A stretch of 16,144 bases of DNA, taken from NCBI GenBank assembly GCA_965369325.1, contig CBDUQI010000134.1:1-16144 (forward strand), in the 5' to 3' direction. The stretch is from CBDUQI01 sp965369325. GTDB lineage: Bacteria; Pseudomonadota; Gammaproteobacteria; Steroidobacterales; JBCBZW01. The notes below the pieces were generated by a model, which saw nothing but the letters and a program-made list of their open reading frames with translations, did not search any database and was not told the DNA's origin. Made by a program: the position numbers and the translations under genes. Positions 1-8,005 of this stretch are shown piece by piece; the stretch's first letter is position 1; every line of letters begins with the position of its first letter.

Positions 1-2295
1 CGCAACCGTCAGCCCCACCCCCGCGCGGTTGTCCAGCCCTAAACGGCCCAGCGCGACTCCGACGGCATGGCGCGCCTCAGGCGCCAGTTCGCGCTTCGGG
101 GCCAAGCGCGGTAACCATTGCTTTCGAAGCAACTTGCGGTGCTGCGGCGTCTCGCGCTCGGCGCCGCTTTCGCGCAAGCATTGCGCCAGCACCGCCGGTT
201 GAGCATCGGCCAACCAATCAACCATTACGCGCGGGGTGTCGGGGACCATCCCGGCGGCAAACACTGCGGCTTCTTCCCACCCCGTGCGTTCCCACCAGCG
301 CTCTGCCGGCCAGAGCGTGGTGGCCGCTATGTGTCCATTTTGAATGTTCCCCAGCAGCCCAAGTGCGGTGAAATACTCCTGTAGCAATTGGTGTGTAAAG
401 CGCACGGTATCGCCCACTTCCAACACATTCGCATCACGCGCCAGCGTGAGCGACGTCTCGTCGATGTGTGCACGCGCGTCCGCGCTGGCAATGGCAAGTT
501 GCACGTTATCGGCGCCAGCGGCACGCTGAAGATGCCAGGCGAGACTCGCCAACTGCGCCAGGATGCCTGCGGTGCTAGTGTCCTCGCCGATGGCGCCGCG
601 TGCACGGTACGCCTCCACTTCGCGCTGCACCAAGTGCTTCACAAAGCGTTCAAACAGCGCGGCGCGGTTGTCACCGAGCGCGGCAGGGCCGCCTTTGCGC
701 GTCAGGCGGGCGATAATGTTCAGCAAGTAGGGGTTTTCCGCCAGTCGCAGCAAACGCCGCGGGTCATCCAAGCACCTTTGCCGACGGTGCAGCGGCCCAG
801 TGAATCGCCAGGTGCGCTCATCTTCGCCGCTCAGCTCGGCGGCCGTCTTTTTAATATCACCGAGCCGGAAATCCTTAAACGCCAGCCCCGCCGAGCGACA
901 AGTCTCCCATCCCTTCCGTAGCGTCGCATCGCCACACAAATGCCAGAACAACTCATCGGCGGATGCTAGAGGGCGGCCCCAGAACTCGAAGTAGCGACGT
1001 AGAAAGCTGCGTATGTGCGGGGGCGACATCGCGCGCACGTTAAGCGTGTCTAGCGGCATGGAAAGATCGCTGCCCTGAAAGTCGTTTACGCGGCAACTGG
1101 TGATGACACCCGGCAGACCCGCCGTCTGTATCAGGCTGCGTAGCTGGTCCCCCTTGTCTCGACGTGATTGGGTCGGTAACTCGTTGAGGCCGTCCAACAG
1201 CAAAAACAGCCGGCGTGCGCCGAGCAGACTGCTTCCCACACCGGACAAAGGCCCCAGGATGGGCTCGTCAACGCCGAAATTCCCGGCAAACACCGCGCGC
1301 TCCAGGAACTGGACCAACGGCTCGGCGCCGATCCACTGCTTCAGCGGCACCAGCACCGGCAACGGGGCCCGCGGATCTTCGAGAGCACGCTGTGCCAGGA
1401 CCAGCGTCAGGCGCCAGAGGGTAAAGGTCTTTCCCGCACCCGGCTCCCCCAACAGCACCATGCGTTGGCTGAGTTCAAGGGCATCAATCGCATTGGTTAG
1501 TGGTTGCTCAGTCCACGCCGGCCGGCTAGAGGCCTCATCGTCGCACCGGCTGAGCGGAGTGAAGTCGAAATCCTGCGGAATCAACCGTGCGTCGACCTCC
1601 TGCTTGATCAGGCTTTCGCGCTGGACGGCATCCAGCTCGACGAACAACTCCCGCGTATTCTGTAGCCATTTCTGCTCGATAATCCATTGCAGATAAGCCT
1701 CTTCCCGCTCGCGGGTGACGCTCTCGCCCGCCCAGGCGCCCGACATGGCTGCGTGTGTCGGAGGCGCTTCCGCTCCGGGCAGCGCCCACACTCTTGCCGC
1801 ACGCCGTTGCTGCACGGGCTTGAGATGGCCTAATCTCGGTTTGGCCGCACTGGGGATTCGCCTGATGCGAGCGTACAGGCCTGCGTAATCTTTGATGGCA
1901 TTAAAATGAGAAGCGCCCCGTAGCGATACGGGGATGTGGGCTTTATCGGCTTGCTCGAAGAGCACCGGCACGAACTTGTCGTTTTTGGCGTCAGCCGCCG
2001 CGATAGTTTCGGCGATCTGCCGCGCTTCAAAGCGAGCGCCTTGCCCGACACCGGGCGCTTCGGTGCCGTCATACCGGTGACGATACGTCTCCGTGCAAAT
2101 CACCAACACGGTGTCCGCCTCGCAGATCCGTCGCTCCATCCATAGCGGCCAACCCTCAGGGGGCTCCACCTCGTACAAATCCATATGGCAGTCAATGCCA
2201 TCGGCGCGCAAACGATTGGACAGCGCCAGCACGCGGCCCAGATGAGCCTCCGAGTCGTGGGAGAAAGAGATGAAGACGCGCGGATGCCTGTTCAC
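1..2295 (-). CDS. SEFIR-NACHT STAND NTPase (3' end outside window)
   Basis: The frame is open from a GTG at 2295 to the window edge: 765 codons with no stop, so the C terminus is missing. Residues 5-148 form a SEFIR domain (TIR superfamily), with the VFISFSHDSEAH strand, the EGWPLWMERRICEADTV block and the VICTETY strand. A linker follows, then a NACHT NTPase: Walker A LLGEPGAGKT (281-290), Walker B LFLLLDGLNELP (363-374), sensor-like ITSCR (398-402), the ENPYLL motif (520-525) and the helical FTHQLLQEYF motif (633-642). The last visible residues (ARHAVGVALGRLG and onward) resemble the linker that often precedes a formylglycine-generating-enzyme-like or repeat domain; that is inference. An in-frame TAG lies 11 codons upstream, so GTG 2295 is the first usable start; a GAGAG sits about 5 bases ahead of it. 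Bacterial NACHT proteins are known immune sensors that oligomerise on a trigger. It lies 181 bases downstream of the TIR-vWA gene, probably in the same transcription unit. Confidence 0.9.
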   Translation of the reverse strand, partial: MNRHPRVFISFSHDSEAHLGRVLALSNRLRADGIDCHMDLYEVEPPEGWPLWMERRICEADTVLVICTETYRHRYDGTEAPGVGQGARFEARQIAETIAAADAKNDKFVPVLFEQADKAHIPVSLRGASHFNAIKDYAGLYARIRRIPSAAKPRLGHLKPVQQRRAARVWALPGAEAPPTHAAMSGAWAGESVTREREEAYLQWIIEQKWLQNTRELFVELDAVQRESLIKQEVDARLIPQDFDFTPLSRCDDEASSRPAWTEQPLTNAIDALELSQRMVLLGEPGAGKTFTLWRLTLVLAQRALEDPRAPLPVLVPLKQWIGAEPLVQFLERAVFAGNFGVDEPILGPLSGVGSSLLGARRLFLLLDGLNELPTQSRRDKGDQLRSLIQTAGLPGVITSCRVNDFQGSDLSMPLDTLNVRAMSPPHIRSFLRRYFEFWGRPLASADELFWHLCGDATLRKGWETCRSAGLAFKDFRLGDIKKTAAELSGEDERTWRFTGPLHRRQRCLDDPRRLLRLAENPYLLNIIARLTRKGGPAALGDNRAALFERFVKHLVQREVEAYRARGAIGEDTSTAGILAQLASLAWHLQRAAGADNVQLAIASADARAHIDETSLTLARDANVLEVGDTVRFTHQLLQEYFTALGLLGNIQNGHIAATTLWPAERWWERTGWEEAAVFAAGMVPDTPRVMVDWLADAQPAVLAQCLRESGAERETPQHRKLLRKQWLPRLAPKRELAPEARHAVGVALGRLGLDNRAGVGLTVA

Positions 2296-2303
2296 GGAAC
2301 TCT

Positions 2304-2402
2304 CTAAGGAATAGATGCAAGCAGGCTAGACAAATCAACGTCGGTAAGCAACCTGGGCAACAGCCACTCACGAAGACGTCTGTATCCTGCGACAGTTAGT
2401 CG
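2304..2402 (-). other. Short helical reading frame just before the SEFIR-NACHT gene, possible effector-associated-domain remnant
   Basis: In the 181 bases between the TIR-vWA stop and the SEFIR-NACHT GTG, one minus-strand frame encodes about 32 amphipathic residues (starting RLTVAGYRRLREWLL and ending LASIP) before a TAG only 8 bases ahead of the NACHT start. The pattern of L/F spacing recalls the first helices of bacterial effector-associated (death-like) domains, which adjoin TIR, NACHT and SEFIR proteins. No ATG or GTG lies in this frame; an upstream TTG exists. An ATG at 2407 has a very good Shine-Dalgarno (AGAGGAG, 6 bases away) but reads only three codons (MVD) before a stop, and one inserted base would join it to this frame. 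It may be a frameshifted remnant, a leader peptide, or chance. Confidence 0.3.
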
Positions 2403-2476
2403 ACCATGTGAGACTCCTCTGCGAAGATCCCACTTCAAACGGGTGCCGCCTATTCGGTACCGGGCTGTCTTATGAA

Positions 2477-4867
2477 CTACCCGATAAAGCGGAAGCCAGA
2501 ACTTTCCTCATCGGTGTTGCTAGTCGCAGCTATTCCTCTTGTGGGAACGCCATCCTTCAAGATCGATACCTGAGAATACAGTTCAACTATCTCCGCGAGC
2601 GTCCCTCGTACGTAGCTCAAGATTGCGAGCTGCATACTATGCCATGACCTCACGTCGTCTTTACCAAATGCTGCTTCCCCCATTAGTTCTCGAACAAGCT
2701 TGCTGGTCGGGCACTCGCCTTCTGATGAGCTCAGTTCACGGCCTGACCCTTTTAGTGAATACAAGGATTCGACTTGTTCCGATCGTAAGAACGACACGAT
2801 CTCGGGCGCAGCATAGCGATCTTGTGCACTTAGCATCGACCGGGGAAAACTCAATACATATGAGTTCACGATCTCAACAAAATTTTCATATGATGTTTCA
2901 TCGTGGACTTCTGTTTGGAGAAGTTTCGGCATTTTTTGCGGGTGAGGATGGCGGAATAGTGGTTGCTCAGCGATCCGTTCAGCTTGTTCGTTAACTCTTA
3001 CATACAGTTCGTGAACCTCAACCGCCAACGCACCCCGTCGTTGGCGTGTCTCAGTGATCTCACGATACTGCTCAGATTGCGCACGTGCCTTGGCAATAGC
3101 CGCTTTCTCGAAACCCTGAAGTTCGGGCAGCGGGCGCGGCGCCCCGCAACGAACCTGCCGAGTAACACCACTGCCCAGGCCCGAAAAATACTCAGCGAGC
3201 ACATCCGTATCGCCGGAACGAGACGGATCCCCGCCGCCAACAGCAACCAATTGGTCCAAGAGCTGATGGTTAGGAATCATTGAAACATGAGGCTCTTCAG
3301 CGTGCTTTTGTTTCCACCACGGGAAAAACAAATCTTCTGTACTAATACCAATTGCGTGCAAATGAATCTGCATACTATCGTGCAAATGATCCATCAGCGA
3401 AACGGGATCGTTGACCCCGCTGACAACTTCTCCCGTCGCATCTTCGCCTTTTGGCGTCCAAGTGGCGCCGTCGGAAATCAACACCACCAACCGATCATTT
3501 CCGGGGCGCCCGTGCCGGTGCAGAAGCTCCGCAGCAAAATGCAGAGCTTGTCCAATATCCGTTCCGGCGTTCTCGGCGCGTAGCAATCCAATGGCGTCCC
3601 GAAAGTCCTGTTGGACTTCAGGCGGTGAGCTACTGTCGATCTCGACCATCGACTCCCCCCGACGAGGAAATCTAACCTTGCAATCTCGGGTAAAACCAAC
3701 CAGCGCGATACGCGAGACTCGCCCGTCCAAGCTCAACCGTGTATCCAGCAATTCCATCAACGCCTGCTGGAGCGCCTTCATTCGTGTTTGCGTGCGCCGC
3801 CGCGCTGACCCACCAAACCACCTTTTCTGCGGGACAACATCCGCTTTGTCAGTGACGTCTTCGATACTCATCGAGCCACTGCAATCGGCCAGTATCACCA
3901 TATCGACGCCAGACTTAACACCGGAAGAGAACAATCGAATACGCGAATCCGACGCCACCTCGATGACGTCATCTTTGCCCGAAGGTGGCGGCGTAATTCC
4001 AATAATTCGATATGTGTCGCCGCCAATCTCTATCGACTCGTCGGCTCCGCGCAGTAAACGCCCCGCTAAGTCGTTCCTTTGCTCGAGGCGGTTGACCACC
4101 TCTTCCAACTGGCCGGCAACGGTGACTTCCAAACATACTTCTGTTGCTTTGTAGTGAGTTACGCCAGCCAGGCTGAGTTCCCAAGGATCCTGTTCGGGCC
4201 GATCAAGTCCCAGGCTCGTTGCCAGTTCGTCGCTAACCAAGACCGTGTGCTGCGGAATGTCGTCGACTACTAAAACCCGAACAGCCCGTGACAAGTATCG
4301 TACATCGTCATTCGGGAACGCCGACAACACGGCAACTTCGACGCCGGCCGCCGTTTCGCGATTTATAGCAACCCCCGCGGCCGCAATACGTCCACCGGCT
4401 GGAACCACCACCAATTGAGATGTCTGTTCAGTTAGAACACCCGTTTTGACACGCCTAACATTCGCCGCGGCGGCGGCTACGCGTTCGGATTGGGGGCCGT
4501 CGAACGCTCGTTTCAGCTCAGGCAGTGGGTCTCGATCATCGCGGCCATCGACATAGTTTCTGGCCAGAATCCAAGTTGGCACCTCACGTTCTTTAAGATT
4601 CCCGATGACGAGCGGAACAATGAGTTTCTCATTGCGCTCGCTGAACTCCACCTCTCCTCGTACGTGGCGCGATTGAATGCTCTGTTGCGAAAGAACAACC
4701 AGCACGGCCTGCGCACTAAGAATATTGCTCTCAATTTCGTCCGGCCAAAAATCTCCGGGGCGCATCTCGCGATCGTACCAAACCGTCAAACCAGCGGCCT
4801 CGAGGTCTTCGACCAACTTAGTCACGTAGTCGATGTCTTCTCGATTATAAGAAACAAAAATTGCCAT
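2477..4867 (-). CDS. TIR domain - Cdc48-N-like region - von Willebrand A domain protein
   Basis: 796 residues, complete. Residues 1-115 are a TIR domain: FVSYNRED at the N terminus, LTVWYDREMRPGDFW (box 2-like), AVLVVLSQQSIQS, then SRHVRGEVEF, where E72 is in the place of the catalytic glutamate of NAD-cleaving TIRs. Residues about 160-295 look like a Cdc48-N-type double-psi barrel plus a second small barrel (AVRVLVVDDIP, ESIEIGGDTYRIIGITP); this assignment is tentative. Residues 320-575 are a vWA domain with the MIDAS residues D328-x-S330-x-S332, T436 (GTDIGQAL) and D466 (LISDGATW). The C-terminal 220 residues are mostly helical and unrecognised. AGGA lies 8 bases before the ATG. The gene starts 23 bases after the Zn-KH gene stop, so the two are surely cotranscribed. 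Known TIRs of this form act as NADases or signalling nucleotide synthases; vWA domains assemble complexes through a metal. Cytoplasmic, since no signal peptide or membrane segment is visible. Confidence 0.88.
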   Translation of the reverse strand: MAIFVSYNREDIDYVTKLVEDLEAAGLTVWYDREMRPGDFWPDEIESNILSAQAVLVVLSQQSIQSRHVRGEVEFSERNEKLIVPLVIGNLKEREVPTWILARNYVDGRDDRDPLPELKRAFDGPQSERVAAAAANVRRVKTGVLTEQTSQLVVVPAGGRIAAAGVAINRETAAGVEVAVLSAFPNDDVRYLSRAVRVLVVDDIPQHTVLVSDELATSLGLDRPEQDPWELSLAGVTHYKATEVCLEVTVAGQLEEVVNRLEQRNDLAGRLLRGADESIEIGGDTYRIIGITPPPSGKDDVIEVASDSRIRLFSSGVKSGVDMVILADCSGSMSIEDVTDKADVVPQKRWFGGSARRRTQTRMKALQQALMELLDTRLSLDGRVSRIALVGFTRDCKVRFPRRGESMVEIDSSSPPEVQQDFRDAIGLLRAENAGTDIGQALHFAAELLHRHGRPGNDRLVVLISDGATWTPKGEDATGEVVSGVNDPVSLMDHLHDSMQIHLHAIGISTEDLFFPWWKQKHAEEPHVSMIPNHQLLDQLVAVGGGDPSRSGDTDVLAEYFSGLGSGVTRQVRCGAPRPLPELQGFEKAAIAKARAQSEQYREITETRQRRGALAVEVHELYVRVNEQAERIAEQPLFRHPHPQKMPKLLQTEVHDETSYENFVEIVNSYVLSFPRSMLSAQDRYAAPEIVSFLRSEQVESLYSLKGSGRELSSSEGECPTSKLVRELMGEAAFGKDDVRSWHSMQLAILSYVRGTLAEIVELYSQVSILKDGVPTRGIAATSNTDEESSGFRFIG

Positions 4868-4890
4868 CTGGATATCCTATGGAACCCGCG

Positions 4891-6159
4891 TTAGGGGGTG
4901 CCCCCACTTTTTTCAAACTTTATTCGAAACCCCAACTTTTCTTGAATCGCCTTAATATTGCTACCCCCGCGCCCGATAAACCGACCTTTCCATTGATCAT
5001 CTAGATGAATGAACAACAGATTTGCTCGAGGTCGGAAATCGGAAAATTCAATGGCATCAGCGATCTCAGATAAGCCGAAGGCAACGAGTTCATTTCGTAA
5101 TCGCTGAAACTCTTGAACCCCCAATTCCTTCTCTGAGACATCTCGCTTAATATCCTCGCGGCGCTTGACCGCGCTTCGTTCAATCAAGTTCTTCATCGCC
5201 CCATGCAGCCCTTCGGAACCCAGAGAACCCGCAAGATTTTCAACAGCAACATTGATTTTCCGCACATCATATACGTCTTTGCGAGTGTGTAGGAATATGT
5301 GGCGAATAGACTGAAGTGACGGCACATTGAAAAATTCACGCCTGCGATTTCGCCCGCCCTGGGCGTTCGACCTATTTCTGAATGCCGTGCCTGCGATCAG
5401 TTGAAAAACAATGGCTTCATCCGACAACTGTCGTAAATCGCGATGATGAGGACAAAGACCCAGCCCAACCCGGTGCGGACCGTAAATCTGCCAGCGCCAA
5501 GCATGCCGATTGCACACACGCCGGCCGCAACGCTCACGACGGGTGGAATCGACGTGCTCGCAACTGACCGTACCGGTGTCGTTACAACGCTTATCTTCAC
5601 AACGGGGAAACAGTTGTTTGAAACAGGCAGGACAATACCAATGATCAGCATCGTTAGGATGGGCTGTACGCGAGGCCTCCGACCAACCGACGCGTCCTCG
5701 ACAGTCCGGACCATCGCACCAAAACGTCGCGCGTGACCCCGACGATGCGCAAAGTGGCGCATGCCCTGGGCAGAATGCCCGCATGCTGCCGTCGAGAATG
5801 ACTGCGTGCTCGTTGCACATGCGCTTCTTCTCACCAGTGCACGTGGAGCAAACAAATGGTGCGTAACCACTACAAACACTACACCGATGAGTGACAACTG
5901 GTTGCTCCAGTACCGAATATATGGAGAACGCTGCGTTTTGATCAACTTTCGAGAAACCGGTGGGGACCGATATCACTTGCAAACGCACAGTGCCACGTCG
6001 CGGATCTTTCAGTATCGGTGCATCCCCAGGCGATAGGGTTCTTCCGATTAGTGCAGGCGTTAATTGCGTCCACAGCTTGCGAAAGTCCTCAGGTTTTATA
6101 ACCCGACTGGAGAACTCCCGCAAATCTAGAATGATTTCAACAGATGAACCAGAATTCAT
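4891..6159 (-). CDS. Multi-zinc-finger protein with C-terminal KH RNA-binding domain
   Basis: 422 residues from the ATG at 6159. The frame continues upstream to 6216, but 6159 has GGAG about 6 bases ahead and sits one base after the TGA of the preceding gene, a classic coupled start. Residues 1-90 are an alpha/beta region without Cys (EIILDLREF, TVRLQVISV). Residues 93-240 hold a ladder of metal-ligand pairs: C93/C96, C104/C107, C115/H118, C130/H133, C148/C153, C176/C179, C187/C192, C200/H202, C211/C216 with H219, and C236 with H238/H239. The spacing recalls tandem treble-clef or RING/B-box-like fingers. Residues 245-380 are helical and basic. Residues 382-416 form a KH domain with the signature IGRGGSNIKAIQEKLG, including the nucleic-acid-gripping GxxG loop (396-399). 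An RNA-binding adaptor or sensor is a fair inference; the target is unknown. I do not recognise the full architecture. Confidence 0.85.
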   Translation of the reverse strand: MNSGSSVEIILDLREFSSRVIKPEDFRKLWTQLTPALIGRTLSPGDAPILKDPRRGTVRLQVISVPTGFSKVDQNAAFSIYSVLEQPVVTHRCSVCSGYAPFVCSTCTGEKKRMCNEHAVILDGSMRAFCPGHAPLCASSGSRATFWCDGPDCRGRVGWSEASRTAHPNDADHWYCPACFKQLFPRCEDKRCNDTGTVSCEHVDSTRRERCGRRVCNRHAWRWQIYGPHRVGLGLCPHHRDLRQLSDEAIVFQLIAGTAFRNRSNAQGGRNRRREFFNVPSLQSIRHIFLHTRKDVYDVRKINVAVENLAGSLGSEGLHGAMKNLIERSAVKRREDIKRDVSEKELGVQEFQRLRNELVAFGLSEIADAIEFSDFRPRANLLFIHLDDQWKGRFIGRGGSNIKAIQEKLGFRIKFEKSGGTP

Positions 6160-6160
6160 T

Positions 6161-8005
6161 TCAGCTCCGGCGCATACGGCTAACCAGAAGCTCAATCTCA
6201 ATCCGAGGCTTCCCACTCACCTCATGGTTGAATCTACGGTAAGTAAAAAGGAACGCATTGAACCCTTCGGGTGCGTCGCTGCGAAATCGGTCCACGCTTT
6301 CGGTCAGCACTTTCTCCTGGTGCTGGTCGGCGAAAATCGATACCAGGCAAACGCCGTGCTCCCGAGCAAGATCTAGGGCGGCTCCAGCAGTGGCGTCACC
6401 CCATATTGCCTTGTGGGTTTTTGATCTAAGCTGTAGCTTTCGCGGCGGCGTTAACCACTTTCGGACTCCTTGCTGATCCGCGCGACTCAAAGACTGCAAC
6501 TCACGATATAGATTGGTCGACGCACCGATCTGCACATAGGTGTCCAAGCATGTTGCGGCTTGAGTTGGCGTCGGTTTTCGACCTAAGGCTTGGAGTTCAT
6601 CCACGAGAGTTTGCGCTGACCCGTTGAACGGTGAGTTGGGCGTAGATTTGCGGCTTGAGCTATTGGCTTGCGACTGCGAGTAACGCAACAACTGCGCCCA
6701 AGACCTGCGTACCAGTTGAGCTGCTTGAGGAAATTGATGCTCGTTCCAATGTCTAACGGGATCAATCTGATGGGAATTGGAGGTGAGGAACAGGCTCGTG
6801 ACGTACTGCATGAATTTGCTTTCGTCGCCCGACCATTTTTCATGTGTCGCGCGAAACAAATCTGACTCAGTCCGCAAGCCCGCCAAGCCGCGTTGGCGTA
6901 AAGATGACCCGAGGATGAGTGGCGCTATTTCGGCGAACTCAACCTCTAAAACCTGAAGCTCAGTCTGCAAGTTATCGAGCAAGTCCAGTAACATTGAATC
7001 CCCCGATTGAATCTTATTGATTTTCTCTCCTTGACGTTGCCGGGAGCCTTTTTTTGATGACCGGCTGCTCTCTTGTTCAAAACTTGACTGCAACCCCTTT
7101 GTCACCGCCCGGGCACGATTGCGCTCCAGCAACCGTTGATCGAAGTAGCCTACTCGCCGCCCATCTCGTGCCAAACGGCGCGCTTTGAGCAGTAAAGCCT
7201 GGTAGAGAATAGCTTGCGCTCGCACGCTGCTTAACAACATCTGAGCGTCGTTAAAACGCAATTCCACGTTAGGGACGGCGTCTTCTGGATCACCCAGCGG
7301 ATTCACATCCAATACGCTCAATCGTGTAACTCCTACGTCCCGACGCAGGCATTGTGCTACGCGCTCTAGGTGCGTCGGCGCAACAGATGCTAAGTACTGG
7401 GGCGCGAAGTGTTCGCGACTGTCCGACAGCCTCCGTGAACCCAATGACTCTACGCCGCCCGAGTCTACTCCGGGCCTACCGCTACAGGCGATTAGGAGGG
7501 GTGTGTGAATACGTATGAGATTGCAGAAGACTTCTGCTTCGGTAGGGTCAAGCGTTTCCAGGAAATGCTGATCGCCACACAGGAACCTGCTCCATGGCTG
7601 CGTTTGGTTCGGCCGAACAGCACTCGGGAGCAGAGCACCTCCGGCTTGTTTGGCGACTTCGGCTAGTAGAAGGATCGCGTCGTTCAGTTCAGCCAGACAA
7701 TGATTCCGCGCTACTGCTGTATGTAGCCACACCATCCCGGTGTCCAGCCAAACAGCGTGAGGATTTCGTGTATTGGCTCGAACCGAAATCGAGGTTGGCC
7801 CACGTGCCCCAAGTCTTTCAGCAACTAGCTCAGGGCTCACCTCAGCAAGCGTGTAGCCTTTTACAATGCGGTGACGGGAAGGACCGCACCGATAAACTTG
7901 AACAAGCATAACCCCCTCGGCGCTAGTCTCGAGCGATGCTCTGTATCCGCACTCACATAAGGAACTCGCAGATAATCGGAAACCAGCATTTTTTCTGTTC
8001 TGCAC
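6161..8005 (-). CDS. Divergent carboxylate-amine ligase (GCS2-like) with extra C-terminal region
   Basis: 614 residues. Residues 17-45 hold a CxC pair followed by C40 and H45 (VYRCGPSRH), a possible metal knuckle. Residues about 50-275 resemble the GCS2/carboxylate-amine ligase fold: the DQHFLETLDPTEAEVFCNLI stretch (145-164) followed by HTPLLIACSG, the GSRRLSDSREHF loop, and VELRFNDAQMLLSSVRAQA (247-265), which matches the family's LElRv-D-sq strand-helix. Members join an amino group to a glutamate-like carboxylate using ATP; substrate here is unknown and key acidic residues cannot be mapped by eye. Residues 310-335 are a Ser/Lys-rich linker, 336-520 helical, 530-614 an alpha/beta tail unlike plain GCS2 enzymes (usually 350-400 residues). 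Start is GTG at 8005; an in-frame TAA lies about 11 codons upstream and no ATG or TTG intervenes, but the Shine-Dalgarno is poor. First gene of the leftward operon, coupled to the Zn-KH gene. Confidence 0.7.
   Translation of the reverse strand: MQNRKNAGFRLSASSLCECGYRASLETSAEGVMLVQVYRCGPSRHRIVKGYTLAEVSPELVAERLGARGPTSISVRANTRNPHAVWLDTGMVWLHTAVARNHCLAELNDAILLLAEVAKQAGGALLPSAVRPNQTQPWSRFLCGDQHFLETLDPTEAEVFCNLIRIHTPLLIACSGRPGVDSGGVESLGSRRLSDSREHFAPQYLASVAPTHLERVAQCLRRDVGVTRLSVLDVNPLGDPEDAVPNVELRFNDAQMLLSSVRAQAILYQALLLKARRLARDGRRVGYFDQRLLERNRARAVTKGLQSSFEQESSRSSKKGSRQRQGEKINKIQSGDSMLLDLLDNLQTELQVLEVEFAEIAPLILGSSLRQRGLAGLRTESDLFRATHEKWSGDESKFMQYVTSLFLTSNSHQIDPVRHWNEHQFPQAAQLVRRSWAQLLRYSQSQANSSSRKSTPNSPFNGSAQTLVDELQALGRKPTPTQAATCLDTYVQIGASTNLYRELQSLSRADQQGVRKWLTPPRKLQLRSKTHKAIWGDATAGAALDLAREHGVCLVSIFADQHQEKVLTESVDRFRSDAPEGFNAFLFTYRRFNHEVSGKPRIEIELLVSRMRRS

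Noticed and set aside
327..605. A frameshift in the NACHT gene near 470
   Set aside because: A first reading seemed to change frame here, but careful re-reading of 471-480 shows one continuous frame; translating from GTG 2295 gives exactly 765 codons to the window edge without a stop.
388..921. Plus-strand open frame of 177 codons
   Set aside because: Antisense to the SEFIR-NACHT gene, with Arg/Gln-rich composition and no domain.
1100..1696. Plus-strand open frame of 198 codons
   Set aside because: Antisense shadow over the Walker A/B region of the NACHT domain; Ser/Arg-rich.
3411..4154. Plus-strand open frame of 247 codons
   Set aside because: Antisense to the vWA gene; its length comes from the codon pattern of the real gene.
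5397..5945. Minus-strand frame of 182 codons inside the Zn-KH gene
   Set aside because: Same strand but another frame; the Zn-KH frame has ordered Cys/His pairs and a KH motif, this one does not.
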